Source of the DNA: Platycnemis pennipes
Lineage: Eukaryota; Arthropoda; Insecta; Odonata; Platycnemididae
Direction of reading: 5' to 3'
Assembly (NCBI GenBank): GCA_933228895.1
Contig: OW121846.1
Location: 8,401,915-8,465,914 of the forward strand
DNA length: 64,000 nucleotides
In this document: positions 10,099-21,523 of the stretch, piece by piece
Numbering within the stretch: position 1 is the stretch's first letter
Layout: each line of letters opens with the position of its first letter
Program-made: the position numbers and the translations under genes
The notes under the pieces: model-generated
The model's input: the letters and a program-made list of their open reading frames with translations, nothing else
Databases searched by the model: none
What the model was told of the DNA's origin: nothing

Positions 10099-11057
10099 CA
10101 GGGTTTGTCCCAAAAGCAATGTCAGCAATTTTATTGTGAAGTGACTATATGTCGCTGTGCGCTCAGACTGGTTGGGATTGGTGGAGGGGAAGTTAGCTTA
10201 CGACACATGACCACTTTGTTGTCTCTGACCATCAGGAGAGTAAGGACAGGATTTTCCTTGAAACTCTTTTTCATCTAATATGCTAGCCGCAAAGCAGTGC
10301 TTGTTGGAGCAAAGGAGTGGCATTGATTTTGCCGTAAAACTCAGCAAGTGCGTTGTGGAAATTTTTTCTTTGGTAAAAGCAGCCTTTGGTGCAGATTGTT
10401 TATCAGAACTTAAAGTCCACAGGTGGCACTAGGTATTTTTAAAAGGCCGTCAAGAGGTCAGCAATGAAGCCCACGCAGGACGGCCATCAACGACCACTAC
10501 TGACCAAAATGTGATGCGTGTGAGGGACATTTTGAACTAAGACCATTGTTTGATCGTCCGTTAAGTGGCACAGACATTAAACATTCCAAAAAGTACCATT
10601 AACGAAATTGTGACAAACAATTTGCAGGTGTGGAAAGTGTGTGCAAAGCTGGTGCCCAATATTGTGGAAGATTAGAAACTTCACCACAACAACACACTAG
10701 GCAACAACGCCTTCCTCGTGACCTGTTTCCTGGCCGATTCTAAGGTGCCAATGGTTGCCACCATACAGTCCTGACATGGCTTCCCCAGACTCCTTTTTGT
10801 TCCCGCAATTGAAAACTCCGACGAAAGGGCATCATTTAAGGACAGTTCACAAAGTCAAAGAGGTTTGCACCATGGCTCCAAGAGGCATTCTGGAGGCGAC
10901 CTACAGTGACGCCTTTGATGCATGAAAATCTCACTGAAAGCAATATATAGGTGCAGGAGGAGCCTATTGTGAAACCTTTTAGTGTTTTGTACCAATCTGA
11001 TCAATACATTTTTTTTCATTGACTCACTGACATTACTTTTCCGACAAACCCCAGATG
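10099..11057 (+). mobile_element. mariner element, internally deleted
   Basis: The 5' end after TA is CAGGGTTTGTCCCAAAAGCA; the 3' end, read inward, has GGTTTGTCGGAAAAGTAATG followed by TCAG and a flanking TA. The two terminal repeats agree over most of about 25 bp. Length is about 960 bp against about 1.3 kb for an intact mariner. The surviving coding parts are described in the separate transposase entry. Confidence 0.8.
10290..10925 (+). pseudogene. mariner transposase, decayed
   Basis: Frames switch several times, but motifs follow in mariner order: an N-terminal helix-turn-helix stretch (ATTDQNVMRVRDIL region near 10500), TLNIPKSTINEIVTNNLQV and KVCAKLVPNIVED (near 10575-10670), then YSPDMASPDSFLFPQLKTP (near 10765), and a C-terminal VHKVKEVCTMAPRGILEATY then DAFDA. 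The SPDMASPD block corresponds to the third catalytic Asp region of the D,D34D triad; the first Asp region is deleted. An Asn-Asn-Ile-type bipartite DNA-binding domain is expected in the family. Not functional. Confidence 0.8.
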
Positions 11058-11059
11058 TA

Positions 11060-12069
11060 AGTAACCCATGCATAAAAAAAAAATATTACTTAATACTGAA
11101 ATGAAACAACTCCCAAATACAAAAAGTCCATTCATAAACTAGCATTCCAGTAACTGAAAGCTCAACATTCGTTGTAAAAAAAAATATCTACTCAAAAACA
11201 GCTGGATAACTATTTATTAAGTGTACACATTGGCATTTTTTCCTACGGTATAAAAAGTGGACTCGATCATACTGTCACATAACAATAAAATATAATCAAT
11301 GAAAAGATAGCTCTCAGAGGACTAATTTCAACACTTTTGAGTGCCAAGCATCACTGTAAAACTCTGTGAGGAAATTGTCAGACTATTTTAACCCCATCAG
11401 TTCCCATTTTTATTTTTGGCCAAACACAATGTTGTTTTCGTTTATATTGCTTTTAGAATGCATGATTACAAGCAAATAATATTGGCATGAAAGATTGCAT
11501 GTAATACTGTGGACATAAACAGAAAGGGATACAAGAAATGTTGAATTTATGAAGCATGGTGAAAATTTTGAAAATTTTATAAAATAAGAAAAAGTTAATC
11601 AAAACAAAGCCTGAGGCGGATAAAAAGATCAAAAATGTAACACCATAACAGGCAGAGTAAACTGTCTTAACAAAAATGTAACATCCAAAACTGATGTACA
11701 AATACATGGATAAAAATGATTCATATTTCTAAAATATCACACTTCACCTTTCAATTCTACCAAGATAGAGAAATTGGTGGACTGTATTGATAAAATTATC
11801 ACTGTCATTTATTAAAGAAAGTTCCTAATATTTTGTAGCATAGTATTCCTTCCATAACCTTAGCTATCATCTAACTTGTTTTCATTTAGGAATATAGGGC
11901 TGTTAGCTCATACATAATAGATCTTGGGAATTAATTCTTCATACACTCACACTGCTTCAATTCTCTAAAGTTGTGTATGCAGCCTTTTTAAGACTTCTCA
12001 CATAGCCATTTTGATAAGTTGAGGCATAATTTCTTACTCTCACGCAATCACAGACTGCTTTCACATAAA
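11060..12069. other. No gene recognised
   Basis: A+T-rich intron sequence with only short open stretches of no recognisable content. Confidence 0.5.
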
Positions 12070-13345
12070 CCTGAAAGAATGGGAATCAGAGGCAAACCCC
12101 CTGGATTGAATCTTGTCTTCTGAATGGATATCAAACAGCTTTGGATGGAATGAAACATAGACAAAACTTTTTGAAATAATCAGTGGGAATTCCTCAAGGA
12201 TCAACCCTAGGGCCTCTTCCATTTATGATTTATTTTAATGACTTGCCTTTTGTTTTATCCTACAGTGACCATATTAAAACAATCATTTATACTGATGATA
12301 CCAATGTGATTATATATTCCACTTCATTTTAGAGCCAGAAAAAGCAGGTTGGAAGTGTAGTAAATATGTGGGCTTTTGAGAATTTTCTTGTTGAAAATAC
12401 TAATAAGAATAAACACACACTTTTATGTCCTCTAAAAACCCTCAGATGCCAGCTAGTAAGTGTTAATCAGGAATCCAAAGTGCAGGTGAACTCTCTACAG
12501 TTCCTGAGTGTAAGCATTTGCCTAAATATCTCCTGGGGTCATCACATGCACATATAGCAAAATTGCACATGTAGCAAAAAACTTGCAATAGTAGAGTCCA
12601 CACAATTTATTACTACCACCAGCCAATTTTCAATGGATCACCATCATTATCAAGGTCATGAAAATGACTTGGTCTGTGGACTGTATTATTTCAAGTTATT
12701 ATTTCTTTTTCAATTTGATGGAGTTCCACAAGATAAAGCCTAAAACCTTTTGTTCTTTTCATCTACTTGGTCTTAAAGTTAACTCCCCCTGTTATTTGTT
12801 GAGGCAGCTTAGTAGCGCAGTCATAATGCTAAATACACTCATATGAAGACTTTGCCTGGTCTCAACTATGACAAATTCTGTTCCCACATTCTCTACAGCA
12901 TTATTTTTTGGGGTTCCACATTTCTTTCAATTGATTTTTTGGGCTTTAAAGAAAAAGGCCATATGAATTAGAATAACACAAAAATACTACTTGCACCCAT
13001 GTAGACCACAAGATAATTAAAGAGCTTAAGCTGTTCCCAGGTCCATATATATACAAAATGGTCACAGAGATGAACATTGGAGCAAATGTAAACAACTTCC
13101 TTCTCAATTGTGATCATCACCTGATTCACACTAGAGGCAAGAATGCATTATCCATTGGATAGATATTAGAACTTAATGTAGCAAACAGGGCTCCAGGGAA
13201 ATGGTTGTACAATGTTACAACAATGTCTGCTGAATTAAATAACACAGGTAAAGTACAATGTTTTTAAATGCAAACTAAAGACTTTTCTATTGAAAAAGTA
13301 CTTCTGAATACTTTTATATGTACAGGAATGATTTGAATTTGCATT
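12070..13345 (+). pseudogene. jockey/CR1-group LINE reverse transcriptase remnant
   Basis: Seen: SVGIPQGSTLGPLPFMIYFN (the RT GxPQGSxLGPLLF motif), then SDHIKTIIYTDDTNVIIYST (the YADD catalytic box, as YTDD). Further down come VNSLQFLSVSICLNISWGHH (the LGV..D..L.W..H thumb motif) and, near 13120-13220, an N-RGKNALSI-like motif and APGKWLYNVT. This order is that of non-LTR retrotransposon RTs and their connection region. Many stops and shifts are present. Upstream RT palm motifs and the endonuclease are absent, so it is 5'-truncated or deleted. Clade beyond the jockey/CR1/I group is uncertain. Confidence 0.75.
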
Positions 13346-13580
13346 AGGAAGTAGGAACCACAAATCAGTAAAAAAGAGCGTACACAGATCACTTCTAAAG
13401 AAAAATTAAGAAATCATATATTTCAAAAGAGAAGATTGTTTTGCAGTTTTCCAATTAATGAATCATTGAATGGGAAACTGCAACAAATTATTTCTCTTTC
13501 TTATGTTTAAGTTGCGCGACATCAATCCTGAAGTGATATTGTTAAAACATATTTTAGTTGTTCCTATGTTTTTCTAATTT

Positions 13581-14745
13581 TTAACCACGACCTGTACCAA
13601 GAGAAGCATTTGGATTTCTTGGGAGGTACAACCTGGCGACGGAAGACTTTGGAAGAAGACTTCGATAAAAGGTCATCATCTTCCTCTTTCCCTCGTCGAG
13701 GTTTTGCAGCTCGTTAACATTCCATTTGATGCAACCGAAGGTGTAGAGCAGTGTCGGAACCACGAAGGTGTTGGTCACGAGAACCTTGTTCTTGCCTGAC
13801 AGGTCAGAGCTCCAGATTTGCCAGAGTGTCTGCCTGTATTTGGCTGTAAGCCTTTCCTTCATTGCTCTCACCTCCTGCATCCGGTGCTGGGGGACGCCAA
13901 GATATTCATATGCTTCGTCATCATCAAGATGACGAATGGCATTTCCGTCAATGTGCCGCATGTCTTCCTGCCCTTCCGGAACATGTTGCACACCGTATTG
14001 AGGACTACTCTGTCATGAAGGCACTCCCAAGCTTATCAGCCCTCGACCACCTAGCCTTCTCGGGAGATACAATCTAGCGACGGAAGACTTCGGATGAAGA
14101 ATATGGTATATGGTTATCATTTTCCTCGTTCCCCTGTCGAGGTTTTACAGCTCGTTGACATTCCATTTGATGCAACCGAAGGTGTAGAGCAGTGTTGGAA
14201 CCGCAAAGAACCTTGTTCTTGCCAGACAGGTCAGAGCTCCAGATTCGCCTGAGAGTCTGCCTGTATTTGGCTGTAAGCCTTTCCTTCACTGCTCTCACCT
14301 CCTGCATCCAGTGCTGGAGGACGCCAAGATATTCATATACCTTGTCATCATCAAGATGACGAATGGCATTTCTGTCAATGTGCTGCATGTCTTCCTTGTC
14401 ATCTGAAATCTTTGCTTTCGCCAGATCGAACTCCATCCCTATATCATTACTGTATCTCCCTACAGTGTCCAACTCCAAGCGCACATCTTTCGTGCTAGAA
14501 GCGTAAAGCTTCAGGTCATCCATGTAGAATAGATGGGTGACCTTGTGCTCCCTTAGGACACTGCACATATATCCCCTACCTTGTCTCAACTGAACAGACA
14601 GAGGGAGGAGAGATAAACAGAACAGGAGGGGACTAAGGGTATCGCCTTGAAAAACGCCACGGTGGTATGTTACCAAACCTGCATAGACGGTCTTCTTGCC
14701 AGATGGTAAGGTGAAGCATGTCTTCCACAGCGATAACTGTCCAAA
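13581..14745 (-). pseudogene. R4/Dong-like LINE reverse transcriptase with internal duplication
   Basis: Seen on the minus strand: TYHRGVFQGDTLSPLLFCLS (RT motif with QGD-LSPLLF), HLFYMDDLKLYASS (catalytic YMDD), NDIGMEFDLAKAK, then DDDKVYEYLGVLQHWMQEV, LTAKYRQTLRRIWSSDLSGK and VARLYLPR. The HLFYMDDLKLYA form and the following YLG and R-LYLPR motifs fit the restriction-like-endonuclease LINEs (R4/Dong, related to R2); Zn-knuckle and endonuclease parts were not found. The segment after the YMDD box occurs twice in tandem (14410-14075 and about 13960-13585, both minus). The distal copy keeps TNTFVVPTLLYTFGCIKWNV, which is damaged by a deletion in the proximal copy. Confidence 0.75.
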
Positions 14746-15639
14746 TTTGTTTATTGAGCTTGGTATATGAGTGAGTGATTATGTAATGGATAATGCTTTC
14801 ATTTGAGTGAAATGTGAATAGAATAGTCATAACCTGTCATAACAATTGGTGCACTCATGATGGTGAGTTACATAAAACTTAAACGTTAATTTATGATAAT
14901 TTAATGTGTACGGTATACTCCATCAAGGTGTTGAGAAATGTGCAGAACTTGACTTCCCATTCATTCCTTTCTGATTGTAAAGATATTTTCATTTTTGTTA
15001 TATGTAGTTCATTAAAGGATTTTTTAGTCTAATAAAATTATATTTTTACCAGTGCAGAACTATTGTTTACATTAATTATTATCTCAAGTTAAAATCTTGG
15101 CCTAAGGTCATAACTTCCTGAGAATATGTTTATGCTGTTGCTTAGTAAAGTTGAAGAAAGCATACAGTGTCATGACACCAAAATGAGGCAGTGTATTTCC
15201 ACAAAGCAAAGGCATATAAAGATATTTCAAAGAATAATATTGATTCTTGGGTGGCAACCAGCTCTTCCTTGAACGTAAGTAGCAAAATCCAACAATTGAG
15301 CATTCAAGTCATGTCAAAGTTCGGACTGAAAGTTTCTTCTGCTAAAACAAAAGACTAACAACATACACTGAAAGATCTGCGGGAGAAAGGCCTAGCGTGG
15401 GGTCCAGGCTGGATCTTCGTGAAGCTCCTTTTGGAGACAGCTGGAGCATCGGTAAGTGCTCTGCAAAGGCATACAGAATGCCGATCGGAGCCAGAGAAGC
15501 TAGCGAGCAAATGCTAACTCCTCTGGCTCTTTCTCCAGAGATCTAGAATGCCGTTTGGAGCTAGGAGCTTCATGAAGCTCTTTTCGACAGTTAGCTCCGG
15601 AGCTCCGAGTCACAGAATTCCACCCCAGGGAAGAGTCAG
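14746..15639. other. No gene recognised
   Basis: No motif recognised. Some short repeats of the CTCTTTCTCCAGAG type occur near 15530, and the C+G-richer block at 15370-15620 may be the 5' part of the following LINE. Confidence 0.4.
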
Positions 15640-15659
15640 GGGCCTGAGCATGACAGTGG

Positions 15660-16200
15660 GAAAAATATTTTATTGAACCACTGTTGACAGACCTAGAACT
15701 TGTATCTATGTGAATGGGATAAATGCTTTGCATCTATTGGAATTTACCACTAGGGAACAGACAGTACTTTGGCTGACCCTAGGGGAATGTGAGAACAGGA
15801 GGAGGGTGGTCATCTGCTCCTCCTACCTGCCATACGATGCACCGGCTCCTCCACCATCGAATGAGGTGGAGAGGCTGGTGAGTCACTGTAAGACCAACAA
15901 GTAGGATCTTCTTCTTGGTGATGCTAACTCTCACCACATTGTGTGGGGGAGTGGAAGTACCAGTGGAAGGGGAGAGGCCCTGTTGGAATATCTTATGTCT
16001 ACAGAGTTACATATACTCAACAAAGGATCACTACCTACCTTTGCAAATAGTGTTAGGCAGGAGGTGATAGATATCACACTGTGCACCAGTTCCCTGCTGC
16101 ATAGGATTGATAGGTGGAGAGTGTTAGGGGAGATAACTTTGCCAGACCACTTTCTTACAATACAATTGTAGGCAAGTAACATATAGGAACCCCAGGGCTT
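15660..16200 (+). pseudogene. R1-type AP-like endonuclease domain
   Basis: Seen: RPRTCIYVNGINALHLLEFT, RRRVVICSSYLPYDAPAPP, one stop at 15902, then DLLLGDANSHHIVWGSG, EALLEYLMSTELHILNKGS, DITLCTSSLLHRIDRW and a final LPDHFLT. These are the ICSSYLPYD, GDANAHH.WG, LDITL and SDH motifs of the R1 exonuclease-endonuclease-phosphatase domain, which nicks target DNA to prime reverse transcription. The terminal SDH is changed to PDH. One stop and later shifts inactivate it. Confidence 0.85.
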
Positions 16201-16887
16201 CCAACTGGAGACTATATTGGGAAAGGCTGGGAGCTGCCCTAGAGATGGCACCTCAGTACAGGTTTAGAAATGTAGATGAAATAGATGCTGATGTTGATTA
16301 TCTACAGGGAGGCATCATCACATCCTACGAAAACAGCTGCACCTTAAAGACAAGGAAGGAAGGGTGACAATCACGCTGGTGGACCAGGAAGGAAGGGTGT
16401 CAATTACCCTGGTGGGGTGCAGAATTAAACGGTCTTCGCAACGAGACAAGGAGACTCTTTAACAAGGCAATGAGGACAATGCCTCAGGATTGGGCAAGCT
16501 TTAGGGTTGCCCAATGGAGGTACAAAGTGGCCATTAAGCCCTCTAAGAGGGATTCATGGAGGGGCTTCTGTGCAAGCATAGAGACTGTTCCACAGCTGGC
16601 AAGACTCCATAAGATCCTATCAAAAGACTCAGAAGTGGGAGTGGGGTCTCTATTGCTTCCCTCGAGAGACTTTACGTCTCCCAACAAAGAAACACTAAAG
16701 CTAATGCTGTAGACCCACTTTCCTGGCTCCAGGGAGTTGAAGGAGATGCATTATGATAGGAATCCCATCCGTCCGAATGGAGACTTTCCTCCAGCATCGT
16801 GAAGCACAAATTTACTAAATGGGCAAATATGAGTTTTAGTCCCTTCAATGCAGCTAGTGAGGATGGGGTATTTCCTGGACTCCTTAA

Positions 16888-19384
16888 GGCTGTCGGATAC
16901 CACGGCCAAAAACGCTTCCGCAGACGTTTACGCCTCTTGATTTGAATACTCTGCTTCGCCATTTAAATGAAAGATTTCTGCATAAATTTCGAGAAAAAGG
17001 ATTCATCTATTAAATAAGTCTGGTAATTTTTCGTTCGTTGCTTTTCTCCTAATTCTGTTGACCTCAGAAAAACGCAAATTTTGGCAAAAATAAGCTGATT
17101 GCCAAGGCGTGTATGACGTTAAATTCCGAACATAATGATTCATTATGACACTCTTAAAAAGCGGGAATCTTTCATCTCTAGGTAGCTCCATCATGCTTTT
17201 GTATACTGTTTATAACAACAACACAGTGAGCGTAATCCCGAACCACTGCACCTCAATTTTCACTTTCCTTCACGGGGCGACGATTTTCATGTAGCCCGTG
17301 AGCGTGTCTCAGCAGGCACTAGGGAAGGGAGACAAATGGGGGAGGGGCCCGCTCCATCGACACCGGCCCTGCTGCACTGCTGCTTCAGACGTGAACGGAG
17401 AACGTCAGAGTCGAAGCGCAGAACGCGAAATGCTTTTCACAATACAAAACTGTATTGCACGCTTTACCAAAAAGAATATGTTATACCATGAGAATAGAGT
17501 ATTTTATGAATCATTTATTGTTTTAAAAACTGATAATTTTGAATGCAAGTGAGAAATTTTTTCAAGTGAAAAATATTTGAACTCCTAATGATTTTCATTA
17601 AGTAACATTTGAGACCAAGCCTACAGTTGTAATTGTTTGATACAATATAATTTCTAGGCTAAGGTAAACAAGCCCTGCATACGGAATCAGCATCCGAAGA
17701 ATTCGTATTTCTCACCTTGAAATTTAAACGAAAAGTTTAAGAATCATGCATTCTTGACGATATGAGAATTGATAATAAATAGACTTGGTTCGAAAATGCC
17801 AAATTTTCGGCATTTTGAAAAAAATCGTAAGTTTTAGACTTTTGTTAACTAATGCATATTGATATTGTATTAGAAATTCTGGTTTTAGCACGCTATTGTG
17901 TGCAAGGGTTCATTTTTATGATACCGTAAATTCCCAAGATATAAAATGTCAAACAGATTTTTTTCTGACTGAAAAGTTATTTTTACATTGCGCACTAAAT
18001 TGTCTACGAGGAAATATGTCATTTTTTTATTTTATGTCAGATTACTTTTGAAAGAAAGAAATGGATGACGGAGAGATTGAAGAGACTGACTGCCTCCACT
18101 TTCAGTCGTGTGTGCAAATTGTGGCTCGGCACCTCGGAAAAATACAGTCCGGGCCATTTTATGCCAGTCATTTAAAGCATCAGGCCACAGAATACGGCGA
18201 TATTTGTGGGAGGGAAATTCGTGGTTGAATGGAAATTCTGCCAGTTTCTACCTAGTACAGGGGCAGCTAAATATTGCAAAAAGGGAATATTGCATGTTTA
18301 TCTTTTGGACCCGACATGGTTTCATTCTGAAAAAAATGCAGAGAGATCAGAATTTCCGGGAAAATCGTATGGTGGAGAAGTTAAAAACCTTTTACCTAAA
18401 CCATCTTCTACCCGAGATTGCGAATTTAGAACAAATCAATTAATATTTTTTATACCAATTGCAACATATTTAAATGATAAGCTACTCCATGGAATACATC
18501 ACTGTGACGGGCTTTCTTTCTAAATTATCGTACAGTACCCAGTGTGAATATTCGTAAGAATATAATCTGTTGATTATTAAATTTGAATGATAGCATTGTT
18601 TTCTCCAAACAGAATCACCCTCTACTGCCAGAAAGTACTATAGATCTGAATTCTTTCATATTCCTACCGGGTAAATGATGGTAGAATATTTTTTATTCGA
18701 ATCTGCTAGTAGAATGCTAGAGTTGAACAACTCCAAGACGATGCAGAACAATGCAAGTAAACGGTGATGTGTGCCGTTTTTAGGATCTCAATTAAATATG
18801 AATCTTCATGAGCGCCTAAATTACATGAGGTTGACTCAACTGATTTACACTTTTTACGCAACGTCAATCCATGCTCAGGGCAATATTTTGACGGATATCC
18901 TGCACGACTTGAAGACACCTGCAGGGTAACAGGTAAAGTGACATGAATCGACTTGGTGGAACATTCATAAAGCAGTTGAGTCAACTACTCTCTACGCCCC
19001 GCGGAAACCTCCATCGCAAACAATGACGCCTACCGAGGGATGCTGCTACCAGCATGAGCCGCCGAGATGATGAGCCGTCAGTCGACTACATCCGTTGTAC
19101 CTGTCTTAGAAACCATTAGGTAGGACAATAGAATACGTATGTGGCGGCTTCCGCATTGTAGTCTAGCCCTCCGAAAACTCACTGGCCCCACAGTCGACCC
19201 CATGCCCTCCAAAAACTCTAGGAAACCCAACCCAAAAAAAAACAGTCGACTTCTCATACCCTCACTTTCCTTCCATTCACCTCCCCGACCTTGGGCTTCC
19301 CCTCTCTGGACTTCCCCCACATTCGCCTTATCTCTCCGCTAGGCTCACCTCTCCCTCCACCAGCCTTCACGATGAACGACGGCC
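16888..19384. mobile_element. TTAA-flanked 2.5-kb element carrying a YqaJ-like domain
   Basis: The R1 coding line breaks exactly at CCTTAAGG (16882-16889) and resumes at CCTTAAGG (19383-19390). Leaving out what lies between restores G-L-L-K followed by E-G-Q-E in one frame, so this is a clean insertion. The duplicated target is TTAA if ends are GGCTGTCG and CGACGGCC (7 of 8 bases inverted), or up to 8 bp (CCTTAAGG) with shorter ends. Ends do not start with CCC as piggyBac ends do. Inside, 18080-18440 has a decayed YqaJ-type nuclease; I see no transposase motif. TTAA targets are known for piggyBac and Kolobok superfamilies. Superfamily unassigned. Confidence 0.8.
18080..18440 (+). pseudogene. 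Decayed YqaJ-like (lambda-exonuclease-type) nuclease domain
   Basis: Seen: RKNTVRAILCQSFKAS, a frame change, then ATEYGDICGREIRG, another gap, then SFYLVQGQLNIAKREYCMFI and FWTRHGFILKKMQRD, ending with MVEKLKTFYLNHLLPEIANL. This matches the C-terminal YY.QVQGQL.I....C.FVVWT..G...ERI.RD pattern plus KL..FY...LLPEI of YqaJ-domain proteins carried by invertebrate mobile elements, and the N-terminal RK.T...IL..F....AT.YG...E pattern. The segment that should hold the catalytic Asp and E-x-K is deleted. Family role: 5'-3' exonuclease related to phage recombination nucleases. Dead here. Confidence 0.75.
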
Positions 19385-19388
19385 TTAA

Positions 19389-20800
19389 GGAAGGACAGGA
19401 GTTGCTCCTCCTCCCAATGGTAAGAATGCTTTGTTCCTGCCTGGCCTATGGATATGTACCAAAGGCCTGGAGGATCACCAAGGTGGTTTTCATACCGTAA
19501 CAAGGTAGGACGGACTACACAAGAGCAGATTCCTTTGGAGCAATCAGCCCTCTAATCTTTCATATTGAAGACAATGGAGGAGATATTTGACAGGTACATA
19601 AGGGATGGGCCTTTGAAGGACCACTCCATGCACCTGTATCAACACACGTACCAAAAGGGAAAGAGTATGGAGACAGAGCTCCACAATCTTGCTATCAGGA
19701 TTGAGGGAGTGCTGGAACATGAAATATACAGACTGGGGGCATTTCTTGATGTCAATGGAGCATTTAATAACAGGTCCTTCGATAAAATCTGCATTGCAGC
19801 AGGAAGACATGGCATCCATGCTCATATTGTTAGGTGGAGTAGGTACATGTTGGAACAGAAAACTGTCAAGGTGGTCCTGAGAGGGAGTTCGATGAAGGTA
19901 GCTGTGACTCGAGGCTGCCCTCAGGGAGGAGTGTTATCTCCACTTCTCCGGAACATGGTAGTGGACAGTATTCTTTCAACACTGAATAAGACTGGCACCT
20001 ACACTAAGGGTACACAGATGATGTGCTTGTACTCATCACCGGCAAGTACATTGATACTGTCTATGGAGTCATGCAGAAAGCTCCGGATAAGGCAATCGGT
20101 TGTTGTGCCGAAACTAGGCTGACTGTAAATCTAGAGAAAACCAATATTGTATTGTTTACCAATGGAAGGAAAATTGAGGGTTTTAGAACTCTTTAGTCTC
20201 TTTGCTGGGTAAGGTTCTTTGCCCCTCACCATCAGTTAAGTACCTTGGGGTTATTTTGGACTTCAATCTTAACTGGGACGAGCATTTGGAGACCAAGGCA
20301 AGGAAAGCATGCGCCTCCTTTTGGATGTGTAGGAGGGCCCTTGGTAAAATCTGTGGACTTCAGCCAAAAGCCAATAGATAGATTTATACAGCAGTTGTTA
20401 AACTCAGTTTCATGTACTGCTCTAGTTTGGTAGTAGAGAGCCCAGCAGAAAACTGCAGGGCCTTAACTGTTAAAAACTGCAGGACCTTAACCACCTTCAA
20501 AGAATGGCCTGTATGGGCATTCAGGGGTAATGAGAGCAACCCCAACTCTGGCGCTAGAAACTCTGCTAAACCTTGTTCCACTTCAAGTGAAAACAGAGGT
20601 TCAAGTGAGGACAGCGGCTTATCATCTCAAGTGTATGGAACAGTGGTATGACAAAGGAAGTTCCTTTGGTCATAGACAAGTTTGGATGGAGCTAATGAAG
20701 TCAAGTCCCGTCCTCAAGATATGCAGCGATGGAATGATAGCCACATTTAAACCAATCACCCCTCTATTTCAAGACCTGCTTCCCTGACAGGGAACAGTGG
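19389..20800 (+). pseudogene. R1-type reverse transcriptase
   Basis: Seen: CLAYGYVPKAWRITKVVFIP, KTMEEIFDRYIRDGPLKDH, KSMETELHNLAI, then GAFLDVNGAFNNRSFDKI (RT motif A, FLDVxGAFNN), GCPQGGVLSPLLRNMVVDS (motif B) and, after a frameshift near 20005, YTDDVLVLITG (catalytic YxDD). Then LTVNLEKTNIVLFT, KYLGVILDFNLNWDEHLETK and FMYCSSLV. All core RT motifs can be traced, each at the spacing expected for R1. Stops at 19498, 20121 and later. It belongs to the same element as the endonuclease at 15660-16200. Confidence 0.88.
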
Positions 20801-20844
20801 GCTAGAGGAAAGGGGAGAGAACTTCATACTGAGGCCGATGTATA

Positions 20845-21075
20845 GTGTATGGATGGCTCCAAGAAAGAAGAAAGACCAGGTGCAGGGGTCTACTACTGTA
20901 GCACACCAAGGAAGCTCTCAATCCCTCTGGGAAAATATGCTAAATTACATATGTATATGGGAACCTAAGCCTGGGATTGTCAAAAGACATCTGTCACTAA
21001 GCATGGGTTAATTGCGAACAGTAGTGGGACTCCTTACTGGGAACAACCAGGTGATGAGGCACCTACAGATATAAG
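20845..21075 (+). pseudogene. R1 RNase H fragment and C-terminal end
   Basis: MDGSKKEERPGAGVYYC followed by RKLSIPLGKYAKL corresponds to the first part of RNase H (YTDGS...GAGVY...LSFPLG.YA). After a deletion, HLSLSMG-LRTVVGLLTGNN and VMRHLQI match the end of R1 polyproteins (L...QLR.VVGLLTGH..L..HL). The middle of RNase H with its remaining acidic residues is missing. Confidence 0.75.
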
Positions 21076-21284
21076 GAACATCATTTATTGCACTGTAAAT
21101 CTCATTCACTCTTTTTTATTAAATAATTATTCCAGATATTAAGGCAGAGCATGAAGTTCTTTCTTTGTGAAGAACATTAAATCTGATTGGTGACAGCAAA
21201 ATGTTCATGATTGTAGTTATTTTCATCGCAAAGTGTGTTTCTTTCATACAGCTTTGTCAATGAAAGAAGTTATTTAGTAGTTAA

Positions 21285-21523
21285 CCCTTTGTGGTCCAAC
21301 ATCGAGGCTGGCTCGACAGGCCTAGCTCTAGCAGCAGGTCCAACGTCGAGTTGAGCTTGACATCAGATGGCGCTGCGATTATGCGCATTTTATGTAAGGT
21401 GCTGCCATCTTATGTCTTTTTTGTGAACTTCTAGTACCTTATGAAGCCTTTTCACCTATTTTGCAAAAATTATTTCTTTCGGCTAACACTTGAATTCCAC
21501 AAAAAAAATTGGACCGCAAAGGG
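21285..21523. mobile_element. TTAA-flanked MITE (239 bp), piggyBac-like
   Basis: Perfect TTAA on both sides (21281-21284 and 21524-21527). Ends CCCTTTGTGGTCCAA and TTGGACCGCAAAGGG are inverted with one mismatch in 15. CCC starts and TTAA duplication are piggyBac characters. The interior has short GTCGAG/CTCGAC repeats. No coding capacity. Its ends differ from those of the 37.9-kb MITE, so a different partner enzyme is likely. Confidence 0.9.

Larger units (their letters stand above)
15640..21080 (+). mobile_element. R1-clade LINE, interrupted at 16888-19384
   Basis: A degraded non-LTR element with, in order, endonuclease (15660-16200), linker and start of RT (16440-16887), RT continuation (19389-20400), thumb and connection (20180-20800), RNase H fragment (20845-20940) and C-terminal end (20985-21075). 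Gene order and motif style match the R1 clade of arthropods. Insertion in an intron is unusual only in that canonical R1 copies sit in 28S rDNA; many R1-clade families do not. Stop codons and frameshifts occur throughout. Confidence 0.85.

Noticed and set aside
19078..19320. 80-codon minus-strand Gly/Glu-rich frame in the TTAA element
   Set aside because: Low-complexity composition from a CCCTCTC-rich stretch; no motif.
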